Shown here piece by piece: positions 27,480 to 37,660 of a stretch of DNA of 64,000 nucleotides. Source of the stretch: Mycolicibacterium parafortuitum. GTDB lineage: Bacteria; Actinomycetota; Actinomycetes; Mycobacteriales; Mycobacteriaceae. Within the stretch, counting starts at the first letter, position 1. Each line of letters opens with the position of its first letter. The notes beneath the pieces are model-generated. The model was not told where the DNA came from and did no database searches. It saw nothing but the letters and a program-made list of their open reading frames with translations. The translations under genes and the position numbers were made by a program. The stretch lies in NCBI RefSeq assembly GCF_010725485.1, contig NZ_AP022598.1, positions 186,001-250,000 of the forward strand. The letters are read 5' to 3'.

Positions 27480-28277
27480 TCAGGACGGTCCGGCCGGGGT
27501 GATCAGCCCGTAGTCGCCGTCGTAGCGTCGGTAGAGGACGCCGGCGCGGCCCTGCGCCGCGTCGACGTAGAACAGGAACGGACGGTCGAGCAGTGCGAGC
27601 CGCTGCACCGCGTCCTGCTCGCGAAGGCAGGGCAGCGGTTGGGTGCTGATCGTCACCCTGCCCTGGTGCGGCGCCAGCGTGTCGGCGACCGACGGCGCCA
27701 CCAGCGCCGCCCGGTAGCCCGCGGATCCGTCCCGGTACACGACCACCGCTGTGCCCGAACCACTTTCGGTGAACAGGTGAAAGTCGTAGTCGAGCAGCTC
27801 CATCTCGGTCACGGCGTCGTCGAGCGTGCAGGGCGCCATCGCGTAGGACTTGCGGCGCACGATCCGGGGAGCCGCACCCTGGCCCGTGGTGCGCTGCGGA
27901 CCGCGCCCGGGCTTCTCGTCGTGGCGCCACGGGGGTGCCGCGTCAGGACCCTTGCGGGCCTCCCACCGCTCGGCGAGGTGCTCCAGCCGACGGCGCAGCC
28001 GCGACTCCAGCGCGTCGACCGCCTCGCGTGCGGAGTCCGCCGTCACCTGGGCGCGCACCGGGCGGCCGCCCACCTCGAGGTTGGCCTGGCCGACCACCGG
28101 CTGTGTCACGGCCGGATCGCCGTGCCGGGTCAACCGGACCCGCGCCCTGGTCACCGGGCGCTTGGCCAGCCGGGCCAGGCCGCCGATCTTGGCCTGCGCG
28201 TACTCGTCGGCCCCCGGGAACTCACCGTGGGTGGTGACCTCGACGTCGACGACGGGCGGTCCAGCGGCATTGCTCAC
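27480..28277 (-). CDS. rafH: Long-form ribosome hibernation promoting factor (RafH-like, DosR-type)
   Basis: A 265-aa protein with an N-terminal S30AE/HPF-like domain (VVDVEVTTHGEFPGADEYAQ to about residue 100). A basic, Pro/Arg-rich linker (about 115-145) is followed by a C-terminal HPF extension domain. The extension seems duplicated in style, with ELLDYDFHLFTESGSG and LLDRPFLFYVDAAQGRAG both ending in Gly/Tyr-rich strands. This is the architecture of the mycobacterial hypoxia-induced factor RafH and its relative Rv0079. Such proteins bind and stabilise idle ribosomes. A DosR-like box lies 35-49 bp upstream. Confidence 0.8.
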   Translation of the reverse strand: MSNAAGPPVVDVEVTTHGEFPGADEYAQAKIGGLARLAKRPVTRARVRLTRHGDPAVTQPVVGQANLEVGGRPVRAQVTADSAREAVDALESRLRRRLEHLAERWEARKGPDAAPPWRHDEKPGRGPQRTTGQGAAPRIVRRKSYAMAPCTLDDAVTEMELLDYDFHLFTESGSGTAVVVYRDGSAGYRAALVAPSVADTLAPHQGRVTISTQPLPCLREQDAVQRLALLDRPFLFYVDAAQGRAGVLYRRYDGDYGLITPAGPS

Positions 28278-28311
28278 ACCTCAGTCGTACGCCGATTCGA
28301 CCGACGATGTA

Positions 28312-28326
28312 AGGGGCTAAGGTCCT
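28312..28326 (-). promoter_or_regulatory. Candidate DosR-type box upstream of the hibernation-factor operon
   Basis: On the minus strand AGGACCTTAGCCCCT resembles GGGACTTNNGNCCCT and is nearly identical to the site before ppsA. It is 35-49 bp upstream of the ATG at 28277. It would co-regulate the hibernation factor, the alcohol dehydrogenase and the kinase/ATPase fusion. Confidence 0.6.
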
Positions 28327-28340
28327 CCGGCCCCGGCCGG

Positions 28341-29198
28341 TCAGCTGTGGGTCACCAGCACCGGGCGTTGCGACCGGTGCACGGCGGCGACGGCCACGCT
28401 GCCCAGCAGCACCTCACGCGGTAGGGACCGGCCGCGAGATCCCACGGCCAGCACGGCGGCGCCGCGGGAGCCGGCGTAGTCGATCAGCGCGTCGGCGACC
28501 GCGCGCTCGCGCCACCTGCCGAGGCCGGCCGGTTCGTCGAGGCGGACCAGTTCCAGGTCTGTCGCCGCAGGGCTCACCGGGATGTCGGCGCCCTCGTCGC
28601 GGACCGCCACCAGGATCACCTCGCGGCTCGGGAACAGCCGGCGCACACGGTCGACGGCGGCGTCGGCGCCGGGCGAGCCGTCGTGGCCCACCACGACCGG
28701 CCCGGCCGCCAGCGCGGCGGCCTCGTCGGCCAGCAGCGGGTTCGGCACCACCAGCACCGGGACGGTCGCGTAGTGCACGACCATGTCGCTGACCGAACCG
28801 AGAAGCGCCTCGGCGCCACCCAGCCCGCGGTCACCGACCACGATGACGTCGGTGTCCAGTTTCTCGGCCAGCTGGGCCAGCCGCAGCCCTTCGGACCCGA
28901 TCGTGCGCTTGACCATCGGCTCGGCGTCCCATTCGGCGGCCTTAGCCAGCGCGACGCCGGTCGCGGCGATGGCGTCGGCTTCGCGGGCGCCCTCCCGTTC
29001 GATGAGCTCCACCAATTCGTCGGCGCTGGCAGCGGCGGTGCGCAGCCTGCGCCGGAGTTTGGTGCTGGCGAACGGCGGCGTCCAGATGTGCGTGATCCAG
29101 GCATGGGCGTCCGGGAACAGCACGGCCGCCGCGTTGAGGGCCGCGCAGGCCGCCGGCGACCCGTCGTAGCCGACCATCACATTCGCCGGCATCCGCAT
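28341..29198 (-). CDS. Universal stress protein, tandem USP domains
   Basis: A 285-aa two-domain stress protein. Domain 1 starts NVMVGYDGSPAACAALNAA and has the loop GDRGLGGAEALLGS (about residues 137-150). Domain 2 starts PVVVGHDGSPGADAA and ends with GSRGRSLPREVLLGS. It precedes the hibernation-factor operon on the same strand with 63 bp between, and is divergent from the receiver-flavoprotein gene. A weak DosR-like inverted repeat lies about 70 bp upstream. Confidence 0.88.
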   Translation of the reverse strand: MRMPANVMVGYDGSPAACAALNAAAVLFPDAHAWITHIWTPPFASTKLRRRLRTAAASADELVELIEREGAREADAIAATGVALAKAAEWDAEPMVKRTIGSEGLRLAQLAEKLDTDVIVVGDRGLGGAEALLGSVSDMVVHYATVPVLVVPNPLLADEAAALAAGPVVVGHDGSPGADAAVDRVRRLFPSREVILVAVRDEGADIPVSPAATDLELVRLDEPAGLGRWRERAVADALIDYAGSRGAAVLAVGSRGRSLPREVLLGSVAVAAVHRSQRPVLVTHS

Positions 29199-29266
29199 TC
29201 CCCTTCACCGTCGGACCGCACCGCCGTCACCACTGACGACGGTAGGTTCAGCCCGGATACCCGGAT

Positions 29267-29282
29267 AGGGTCCGAATACCCT
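29267..29282 (-). promoter_or_regulatory. Inverted repeat / weaker DosR-like site in the divergent promoter
   Basis: AGGGT and ACCCT arms flank a 6-bp centre. Read on the minus strand the site is AGGGTATTCGGACCCT, keeping the GGG, TT, G and CCCT positions of the DosR motif but not the AC of the first half. It lies between the USP gene (minus) and the receiver-flavoprotein gene (plus) and could serve either. Confidence 0.4.
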
Positions 29283-29337
29283 TGCCGGTCCGTCCGGGCC
29301 GGGCAATTCCCTGGACACGGGGCGCATACTTATTGCG

Positions 29338-31002
29338 ATGACTGGACCTGAGCACCAGCCCCGAAAACCCGTGATCCTGACCGTCGACGACGACCCCGCG
29401 GTCTCGCGCGCGGTGGCCCGCGACCTGCGCAGGCATTACGGCGAGAAGCACCGCATCGTGCGCGCCGAATCCGGCCCCGACGCGCTGGAGACCCTCAACG
29501 AACTCAAGCTGCGCGGCGAGACCGTCGCGGTGTTCGTCGCCGACTACCGGATGCCGCAGATGAGCGGCATCGAGTTCCTCGAAGCCGCGATGGACATCTT
29601 CCCGATGGCCCGCCGCGTGCTGCTCACCGCGTACGCCGACACGCACGCCGCGATCGACGCGATCAACGTGGTGGATCTGGACCACTACCTGCTCAAGCCG
29701 TGGGACCCGCCGGAGGAGAAGCTCTACCCGGTGATCGACGCGCTGCTGGAGGCGTGGCGGGCCACCGGTGACCGCGCGATCCCGCACACCAAGATCATCG
29801 GCCATCCGTGGAACGCGCGGTCGTCGGAGGTGCGCGAGTTCCTGGCCCGAAACCGCCTGTACTACACGTGGTTCCGCTCCGACGAACCCCGCGGAGCGCA
29901 GCTGCTGGAAGCCGCCGGGCTGGACGGGCTGACCCTGCCGGTGATCATCACCGAACAGGGTCAGACGCTGGTCGACCCGACCGACGCCGAACTCGGCGCG
30001 ACGCTGGGCCTGACCACCACCCCGGCCGAGGATTTCTACGACCTGGTCGTGATCGGCGGTGGCCCGGCGGGGCTGGCCGCCGCGGTGTACGGCGCGTCCG
30101 AGGGCCTCAACACCGTGCTGATCGAACGCACCGCGACCGGCGGGCAGGCCGGCCAGAGTTCGCGCATCGAGAACTACCTCGGCTTCCCCGACGGTTTGTC
30201 CGGTGCGCAGCTCGCCGAGCGGGCCCGCAGGCAGGCCGAGAAGTTCTCCGCCGAGCTGATCACCGCCGCCGAGGTCACCAAACTGGAGGTCGACGGCGTC
30301 GCCCGGACCGTACACCTGTCCGACGGACGCACCATCGGCACCCGCGCGGTGATCCTCGCGATGGGTGTCGAGTACCGCCAGCTGCCCGCGGAGGGCTGCG
30401 CGGACCTGACCGGGGCCGGGGTGTATTACGGCGCCACCGCGTCGGTGGCGGCCGACTGCGAGAACGACGAGGTCTATGTCGTCGGTGGCGCGAACTCCGC
30501 GGGCCAGGCCGCGATGTTCCTGTCCCGCACCGCCAAATCGGTCACCATCGTCAGCAGGCGCACCCTTGAGGAGTCGATGTCGCACTACCTGATCCAGCAG
30601 ATCAGGGCGACCGAGAACATCAAGGAACTGCCCAACACCGTGGTGCACGCGGTCAAGGGCGATGGGCACCTCGAGGGCATCTGCCTGGAGAACACGAACA
30701 CCGGTGAGCGCGAGGAGTTCCGGTGCGGGCGGATGTTCATCTTCATCGGCGCCGAGCCGCGCACCGACTGGCTCGACGGCGTGGTGGTGCGCGACGACCA
30801 CGGGTTCATCCTGGCCGGGCCGGATCTGCGCGACGTCAGCGGCTGGACGCTGGACCGCCCACCACACCATCTGGAAACCAGCGTCCCCGGCGTGTTCGTG
30901 GCCGGCGACGTACGCGCCGAATCGGCCAAGCGGGTCGCCGCCGCCGTCGGCGAGGGATCCATGGCCGTGATGCTCGTCCACCGGTACCTGGCCGAGACGT
31001 AG
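29338..31002 (+). CDS. Response-regulator receiver fused to thioredoxin-reductase-like FAD protein (no CxxC)
   Basis: A 554-aa fusion. Residues ~10-125 form a receiver domain with the acidic pocket DDD, the phospho-acceptor Asp in VFVADYRMPQMSG, a Thr in LLTAYAD and the Lys in LKPW. Residues ~150-225 look like a glutaredoxin-type fold without cysteines (HPWNARSSEVREFLARNRLY). From ~230 there is a TrxR-like flavoprotein with VVIGGGPAGLAAA, TGGQAGQSSRIENYLGFP, an NADPH loop VVGGANSAGQAAMF and GVFVAGDVR. The redox CxxC of thioredoxin reductase is replaced by GATA in VYYGATASVA, so disulfide reduction is unlikely. A histidine kinase gene follows 6 bp downstream, so phosphorylation-controlled NAD(P)H/FAD chemistry is the obvious hypothesis. 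Confidence 0.88.
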   Translation: MTGPEHQPRKPVILTVDDDPAVSRAVARDLRRHYGEKHRIVRAESGPDALETLNELKLRGETVAVFVADYRMPQMSGIEFLEAAMDIFPMARRVLLTAYADTHAAIDAINVVDLDHYLLKPWDPPEEKLYPVIDALLEAWRATGDRAIPHTKIIGHPWNARSSEVREFLARNRLYYTWFRSDEPRGAQLLEAAGLDGLTLPVIITEQGQTLVDPTDAELGATLGLTTTPAEDFYDLVVIGGGPAGLAAAVYGASEGLNTVLIERTATGGQAGQSSRIENYLGFPDGLSGAQLAERARRQAEKFSAELITAAEVTKLEVDGVARTVHLSDGRTIGTRAVILAMGVEYRQLPAEGCADLTGAGVYYGATASVAADCENDEVYVVGGANSAGQAAMFLSRTAKSVTIVSRRTLEESMSHYLIQQIRATENIKELPNTVVHAVKGDGHLEGICLENTNTGEREEFRCGRMFIFIGAEPRTDWLDGVVVRDDHGFILAGPDLRDVSGWTLDRPPHHLETSVPGVFVAGDVRAESAKRVAAAVGEGSMAVMLVHRYLAET

Positions 31003-31008
31003 CCGCCC

Positions 31009-32472
31009 GTGTCGACGTGTGATCTGGCAGAGCTGCGCGGACTGTTCCTGTTCGAGGGACTCACCGACGCCCAGCTGGCCAGGTTGTGCGCCGACGCCCG
31101 GATCGAGACGTTCCCGGCCGGCCGGCTGTGCCGCGAAGGCGACCCCGCGGAGCACTTCTACGTGCTGCTCGACGGCGAGATCGCGCTGTCGAAACGCTCC
31201 GGCGACCGCGATATCGACATCTGGCGCGCGTCCGACCCGGGGGTCTACTGCGGGGCGTGGTCAGCGTTCCTGCGCGACCCGGACGTGCGATACGAGAACA
31301 GCGCGAGCCTGACCCGGCCGTCGCGGCTGCTCGTGCTCGACGCCAAGATCCTCGGCGATTTTTTGGCCGCCGAGTTCCCGATGGCCACCCACCTGCTGGT
31401 AGGGCACTCGCACGGCCGCTTCCACGCGCACCAGATCCTGGGCCCGCACGACCGGCTGGTGCAGCTCGGCAAACTGACCGCCGGCCTGACCCACGAACTG
31501 AACAATCCGGCGGCCGCCGCGGTGCGGGCCGCGAACGCGCTGCGGACCCAGATCGCCGGCATGCGGCACCGGCGCGCGGAACTGCCCGCGCACGAGCTCT
31601 CGCCGGCGGCGATGGCCTCGCTGGTGGAACTGCAGGACCGGATCGCCGAGATCGCGGGCAAACAGAAGGCGCTGACACCGGTCGAGAAGTCCGACCTCGA
31701 AGAGGCGCTGGGCCTGTGGCTGGACAGCCGCGGGGTCACCGATGCGTGGGAGCATGCCGCGACGTTCGCCGAAGCGGGCCTTGACGTGGATTGGATGGAA
31801 CGCATCTCGGCCTCGCGGTGCTGCGAATCCGCCGCCGGCCTCGACCCGGTGATCCGCTGGCTGGCCACCACCGCCGAAACCGAGCTGCTGCTGACCGAGC
31901 TCACCGATTCGACGACGCGCATCTCCACGCTGATCGAACAGACCAAGCAGTACTCGCAGCTCGACCGGGCCGCGTTCGACGTCGCCGACGTCCACGACCT
32001 GCTCGACTCGACGCTGACGATGTTCGCCCACCGCCTCGACGGGGTCGCGGTGGTCCGGGACTTCGACCGCGGCCTGCCCGCCCTGCCGTGCTATCCGGCC
32101 GAGCTCAACCAGGTGTGGACGAACCTGATCGAGAACGCGCTCGACGCGCTGACCGGGCACCCCGGACATCGGAGTCCGGTGCTGACCTTGCACACCCGAC
32201 GGGAGCTGGACATGGTCCGCGTCGAGGTGCGCGACAACGGCGGCGGTATCCCCGGCGACCTGATGGAGCGGGTGTTCGATCCGTTCTTCACCACCAAACC
32301 GTTCGGCAACGGCGCCGGACTGGGCCTCGACATCGCCGCCCGCATCGTCGACCGGCACGGGGGAAGCCTGTGGGCGGAATCAAATCGCGGCGATACGCGT
32401 TTCATTACGTCGCTCCCTCTGGCCACATCCGGCTCGGTCGCAGCGTCACAGGAAGGACCCTCCGATGGGTGA
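31009..32472 (+). CDS. Histidine kinase with N-terminal cyclic-nucleotide-binding-like sensor (copy 1)
   Basis: A 487-aa soluble kinase. Residues ~10-135 form a CNB/CRP-like domain (FEGLTDAQLARLCADARIET, then EGDPAEHFYVLLDGEIALSK). The phospho-acceptor His is in LTAGLTHELNNPA (about residue 163). The C-terminal ATPase has N box VWTNLIENALDAL, G1 VRDNGGGIP, F box FDPFFTTKP and G2 GAGLGLDIA. No membrane helix is present, so it senses an internal signal. The GTG start is 6 bp after the receiver-flavoprotein stop, and its end overlaps the second kinase by 8 bp. Confidence 0.87.
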   Translation: MSTCDLAELRGLFLFEGLTDAQLARLCADARIETFPAGRLCREGDPAEHFYVLLDGEIALSKRSGDRDIDIWRASDPGVYCGAWSAFLRDPDVRYENSASLTRPSRLLVLDAKILGDFLAAEFPMATHLLVGHSHGRFHAHQILGPHDRLVQLGKLTAGLTHELNNPAAAAVRAANALRTQIAGMRHRRAELPAHELSPAAMASLVELQDRIAEIAGKQKALTPVEKSDLEEALGLWLDSRGVTDAWEHAATFAEAGLDVDWMERISASRCCESAAGLDPVIRWLATTAETELLLTELTDSTTRISTLIEQTKQYSQLDRAAFDVADVHDLLDSTLTMFAHRLDGVAVVRDFDRGLPALPCYPAELNQVWTNLIENALDALTGHPGHRSPVLTLHTRRELDMVRVEVRDNGGGIPGDLMERVFDPFFTTKPFGNGAGLGLDIAARIVDRHGGSLWAESNRGDTRFITSLPLATSGSVAASQEGPSDG

Positions 32473-33925
32473 TAAGTGTGTGCCCGAGGAACTGCGCACC
32501 CTGTTCCTGTTCGAAAGCCTGACCGACGAGCAGCTGGACACGCTGTGCGCCAACGGGCACATCGCGACGTTCGAGCCGGGGCCCATCTGTACCGAAGGGG
32601 ACCCGGCCACCTGCTTCTATGTGATGCTCGACGGCGAGTTGGTGATGTCGAAACGCTCCGGCGGCGTCGACCTGGAAACCAACCGGACGTCGCAGCGCGG
32701 CGTGTACTGCGGGGCCTGGTCGGCGTATGTGCCCGGTGAGGACAAGACCTACCAGGCGTCGGTGCGGGTGACCCGGCCGTCCCGGTTCTTCGTGCTGGAC
32801 GCCGCGGCGTTCGCGCAGTTCATGCAGACCGAGTTCCCGATGGCGGTGCACCTGCTGGAGGGCCACATGGTCGGCGGTATGCGGCAGCGCCAGATCATCG
32901 ACACCCGGGAGAAGCTGCTCGCCCTCGGCCAACTGTCGGCGGGGCTGACCCACCAGCTCAACAACCCCGCCGGGGCGACCGCCCGCGCTGTCGCCGACCT
33001 GCGCGAGGGTGTCGGCAAGATGCGGCACAAACTGGCGATGCTCGCCGACGGGAAGTTCACCCCGGAGGCGTTGCGGGTGCTGGTGAGCATCCAGGACGAG
33101 GTCGCCGAGCAGGTGGCCAAATCGAAGACCCAGGACCTGACCGCGCTGGAGACCGCCGACCGGGAGGACCAGATCGGCGACTGGCTGGAATCGCACGGGA
33201 TCTCGGCGGCGTGGGACTACGCGCCGTCGTTCGTGGAGGCCGGTCTCGACGTGGACTGGCTCGAACGTGTCGAGGCGTCCATCGACGACGTGGACTGCTC
33301 GGCGACGCTGCCCGGCGCGATCGGCTGGCTGAAGTACACCATCGACAACGAGTTGCTGATGAACCAGATCGCCGAGGCCAGCAAGCGCATCTCGGCGCTG
33401 CTGGCCGGCGCCAAGCAGTACTCGCAGATGGACCGCGCCGAATACCAGAAGGTCAACGTCCACGAGTTGTTGTTCAGCACCGTCAAGACGATCTTCGGCG
33501 ACAAACTCGGCAGGGACAAGGTCGACCTGGTCTGGGACAAGGACAAGACTCTGCCCGAATTGCTCTGTTACCCAGGCGATCTCAACCAGGTATGGACCAA
33601 CCTCATCGACAACGCGATCCAGGCGATGAACGGTGTGGGCACGTTGACCATCCGCACCATGAGGGAGAACGAGGACATGATCCGGGTGGAGATCTGCGAC
33701 GACGGGCCCGGCATCCCCGAGGACATCCAGGACCGCATCTTCACGCCGTTCTTCACCACCAAGCCCGTCGGCGAGGGCACCGGGCTGGGACTGGACCTCG
33801 CCTGGCGCATCGTCGTCGAGAAGCACAAGGGCAACCTGACGGTGCAGTCCCGGCCCGGCGACACGCGCTTCGTGGTGTGCCTGCCGCTGGCCGCGCCGGC
33901 GCCGGAAGTCGCCACCAATGACTGA
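32465..33925 (+). CDS. Histidine kinase with N-terminal cyclic-nucleotide-binding-like sensor (copy 2)
   Basis: A 486-aa paralog of the preceding kinase with the same order of domains: CNB-like sensor (FESLTDEQLDTLCANGHIAT, EGDPATCFYVMLDGELVMSK), His in LSAGLTHQLNNPAG, a long helical spacer and a full ATPase (VWTNLIDNAIQAM, CDDGPGIPEDI, FTPFFTTKP, GTGLGLDLAW). Overlap with both neighbours (8 bp at each end) implies strict operon coupling. Two similar kinases beside one receiver protein suggest heterodimers, or a kinase/phosphatase pair with distinct inputs. The ligand of the sensor domains is unknown. Confidence 0.87.
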   Translation: MGDKCVPEELRTLFLFESLTDEQLDTLCANGHIATFEPGPICTEGDPATCFYVMLDGELVMSKRSGGVDLETNRTSQRGVYCGAWSAYVPGEDKTYQASVRVTRPSRFFVLDAAAFAQFMQTEFPMAVHLLEGHMVGGMRQRQIIDTREKLLALGQLSAGLTHQLNNPAGATARAVADLREGVGKMRHKLAMLADGKFTPEALRVLVSIQDEVAEQVAKSKTQDLTALETADREDQIGDWLESHGISAAWDYAPSFVEAGLDVDWLERVEASIDDVDCSATLPGAIGWLKYTIDNELLMNQIAEASKRISALLAGAKQYSQMDRAEYQKVNVHELLFSTVKTIFGDKLGRDKVDLVWDKDKTLPELLCYPGDLNQVWTNLIDNAIQAMNGVGTLTIRTMRENEDMIRVEICDDGPGIPEDIQDRIFTPFFTTKPVGEGTGLGLDLAWRIVVEKHKGNLTVQSRPGDTRFVVCLPLAAPAPEVATND

Positions 33926-34892
33926 CACACCACTGACCGACACGAAGCCCGACCTGGGGGCCTTCGGATCCTTCGGCCGCGGGGTCACCCCCGAACAGGC
34001 CACGCAGATCGAGGCGCTGGGGTACGGCGCCGTCTGGGTCGGCGGATCCCCGCCCGCCGAACTCGACTGGGTCGAGCCCCTCCTGGCGGCCACCACCACC
34101 CTGAAGGTCGCCACCGGCATCGTGAACATCTGGACCGCCGCAGCCGGTCCGGTCGCCGAATCGTTTCACCGCATAGAGGCCGCCCACCCGGGCCGCTTCC
34201 TGCTCGGTATCGGCGTCGGCCATCCCGAGGCCCACCAGCAGTACCGCAAGCCGATCGATGCGCTCACCGAGTACCTCGACAAGCTCGACGAGTACGGCGT
34301 CCCCCGCGCACGCCGCGTCGTCGCCGCGCTCGGGCCCAAGGTGCTGCGGCTCTCGGCGTCGCGTGCGGCCGGCGCGCATCCGTACCTGACCACACCGGAG
34401 CACACCGCGCGGGCGCGCGACCTGATCGGACCCGAAGCGTTCCTGGCCCCGGAACACAAAGTGGTGCTGACTTCCGACGAGCGCTCGCGCGAGGAGCATG
34501 TCACCGACGAGCGCTCGCGCGAGGAGCATGTCACCGACGAGCGCTCGCGCGAGGAGCATGTCACCGACGAGCGCTCGCGCGAGGAGCATGTCACCAATGC
34601 CGACGAAGCCCGCGAGGTCGGCCGCAAAGCGCTCGACATCTATCTGAACCTGGCCAACTACCTGAACAACTGGAAACGCCTCGGCTTCAGTGATCAAGAC
34701 GTCGCCAAACCGGGTAGTGACCGACTGGTGGACGCCGTGGTCGCCTACGGCACCACCGACCAGATCGCCGCGCGGCTACGAGAACATCTCGACGCCGGCG
34801 CCGACCATGTGCCCGTACAGGTGCTGACCGGACCCGACAAGCTGGTGCCTGCGCTGGCCGAACTCGCCGGACCGCTGGGACTGAACGGATAA
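33918..34892 (+). CDS. F420-dependent luciferase-like oxidoreductase with in-frame repeat insertion
   Basis: A 324-aa luciferase-like (LLM, TIGR03620-type) protein expected to use coenzyme F420. Conserved blocks include GYGAVWVGGSPPAELDWVEP, ATGIVNIWTA and PGRFLLGIGVGHPEAH. Compared with its neighbour at 34902 it carries ~40 extra residues after KVVLTSD: four copies of DERSREEHVT encoded by a perfect 30-bp repeat. The insertion sits in the loop before AREVGRKALDIYLNL and keeps the frame. It overlaps the second kinase by 8 bp. M. tuberculosis has one such gene (Rv3463) just before rmlB, so the pair here looks like a local duplication. Confidence 0.85.
   Translation: MTDTPLTDTKPDLGAFGSFGRGVTPEQATQIEALGYGAVWVGGSPPAELDWVEPLLAATTTLKVATGIVNIWTAAAGPVAESFHRIEAAHPGRFLLGIGVGHPEAHQQYRKPIDALTEYLDKLDEYGVPRARRVVAALGPKVLRLSASRAAGAHPYLTTPEHTARARDLIGPEAFLAPEHKVVLTSDERSREEHVTDERSREEHVTDERSREEHVTDERSREEHVTNADEAREVGRKALDIYLNLANYLNNWKRLGFSDQDVAKPGSDRLVDAVVAYGTTDQIAARLREHLDAGADHVPVQVLTGPDKLVPALAELAGPLGLNG
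34476..34595. repeat. Four perfect tandem copies of a 30-bp unit inside an LLM gene
   Basis: Units at 34476-34505, 34506-34535, 34536-34565 and 34566-34595 are identical and encode DERSREEHVT each. The unit contains the palindrome CTCGCGCGAG. The length keeps the reading frame, so copy number can change without truncating the protein. Confidence 0.95.
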
Positions 34893-34901
34893 GGAGACAC
34901 G

Positions 34902-35775
34902 ATGTCCGACACCGCAACGACCGACCCCGCACCCGATACCGGCGGCCCGTCGCTGAAGCCCGCGCTCGGCCGGTTCGGGGTGTGGACCGGGCAGCCGGTG
35001 ACGCCCGAACAGGCCGTCGAGATCGAGAAGCTCGGATACGGGACGGTCTGGGTCGGAGCGTCCCCGGCCGCTGAGCTGGACTTCGTCGAACCGATCCTGG
35101 AGAAGACCGACACGCTGCAGGTCGCGACCGGCATCGTGAACATCTGGACGGCCGACGCGGGCGAGGTGGCCAAGTCCTACCACCGCATCGAGAAGGCCTT
35201 CCCCGGCCGGTTCCTGCTCGGCGTCGGGGTGGGCCACCCCGAGCACACCCAGGAGTACACCAAGCCCTACCAGGCGCTCGTCGACTACCTGGACGCGCTG
35301 GACGCCGCGAAGGTGCCGACCAGCCGGATGGTGGTGGCCGCGCTCGGGCCCAAGGTGCTCAAGCTCGCCGCGCAGCGCAGCGCCGGCGCGCATCCGTACC
35401 TGACCACGCCGGTGCACACCGGCCAGGCCCGCGAGCTCCTCGGCCCCACCGTGCTGATCGCACCCGAGCACAAGGTGGTGCTGACCAACGACGCCGACAG
35501 GGCGCGCGAGATCGGCCGTCAGACGGTCGACTTCTACCTCGGGCTGTCGAACTACGTGAACAACTGGAAGCGGCTCGGTTTCACCGACGAGGATCTGACC
35601 CCGCCCGGCAGCGACCGGTTCATCGACGCGGTCGTCGCGTACGGCACGCCCGACGAGATCGCCGAGCGACTGTCCGAACACCTGGCGGCAGGTGCCGACC
35701 ATGTCGCGATCCAGGTGCTCGGCGGCAGCGACGAACTGTTGTCGACGCTGGAGGAACTCGCCGGACCGCTGGGGC

Positions 35776-35792
<17 letters not shown>
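34902..35792 (+). CDS. F420-dependent luciferase-like oxidoreductase (Rv3463-like)
   Basis: A 296-aa LLM-family protein, the same family as the preceding gene but without the repeat insertion. Motifs are GYGTVWVGASPAAELDFVEP, ATGIVNIWTADAGEV and PGRFLLGVGVGHPEHTQ. The ATG follows AAGGAGA at good spacing, 9 bp after its paralog. Its 3' end overlaps the convergent lipoprotein gene by 17 bp. The substrate is unknown; F420 enzymes of this class often act on hydroxyl/ketone or nitro compounds. Confidence 0.87.
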
Positions 35793-37581
<1,789 letters not shown>

Positions 37582-37620
37582 GCCCGATCACAGCACCCCT
37601 TGCGGAGGGGCGTACGTCAT

Positions 37621-37638
37621 TACTAGGATATCCAAGTA
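37621..37638. promoter_or_regulatory. 18-bp palindrome, candidate operator of the mmsA-fadE9-mmsB operon
   Basis: TACTAGGATATCCAAGTA is symmetric at every position except one pair, with a perfect GGATATCC centre. It lies 22-39 bp upstream of the mmsA ATG, where a repressor would block the promoter. A TetR-type regulator of branched-chain or acyl-CoA catabolism is a plausible but unproven binder. Confidence 0.6.
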
Positions 37639-37660
37639 TCTACGCTCGGAAGGCTTTGTC

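Noticed and set aside
34476..34595. Tandem repeat considered as a CRISPR array
   Set aside because: The 30-bp units are directly adjacent with no spacers, and they are in frame within a gene.
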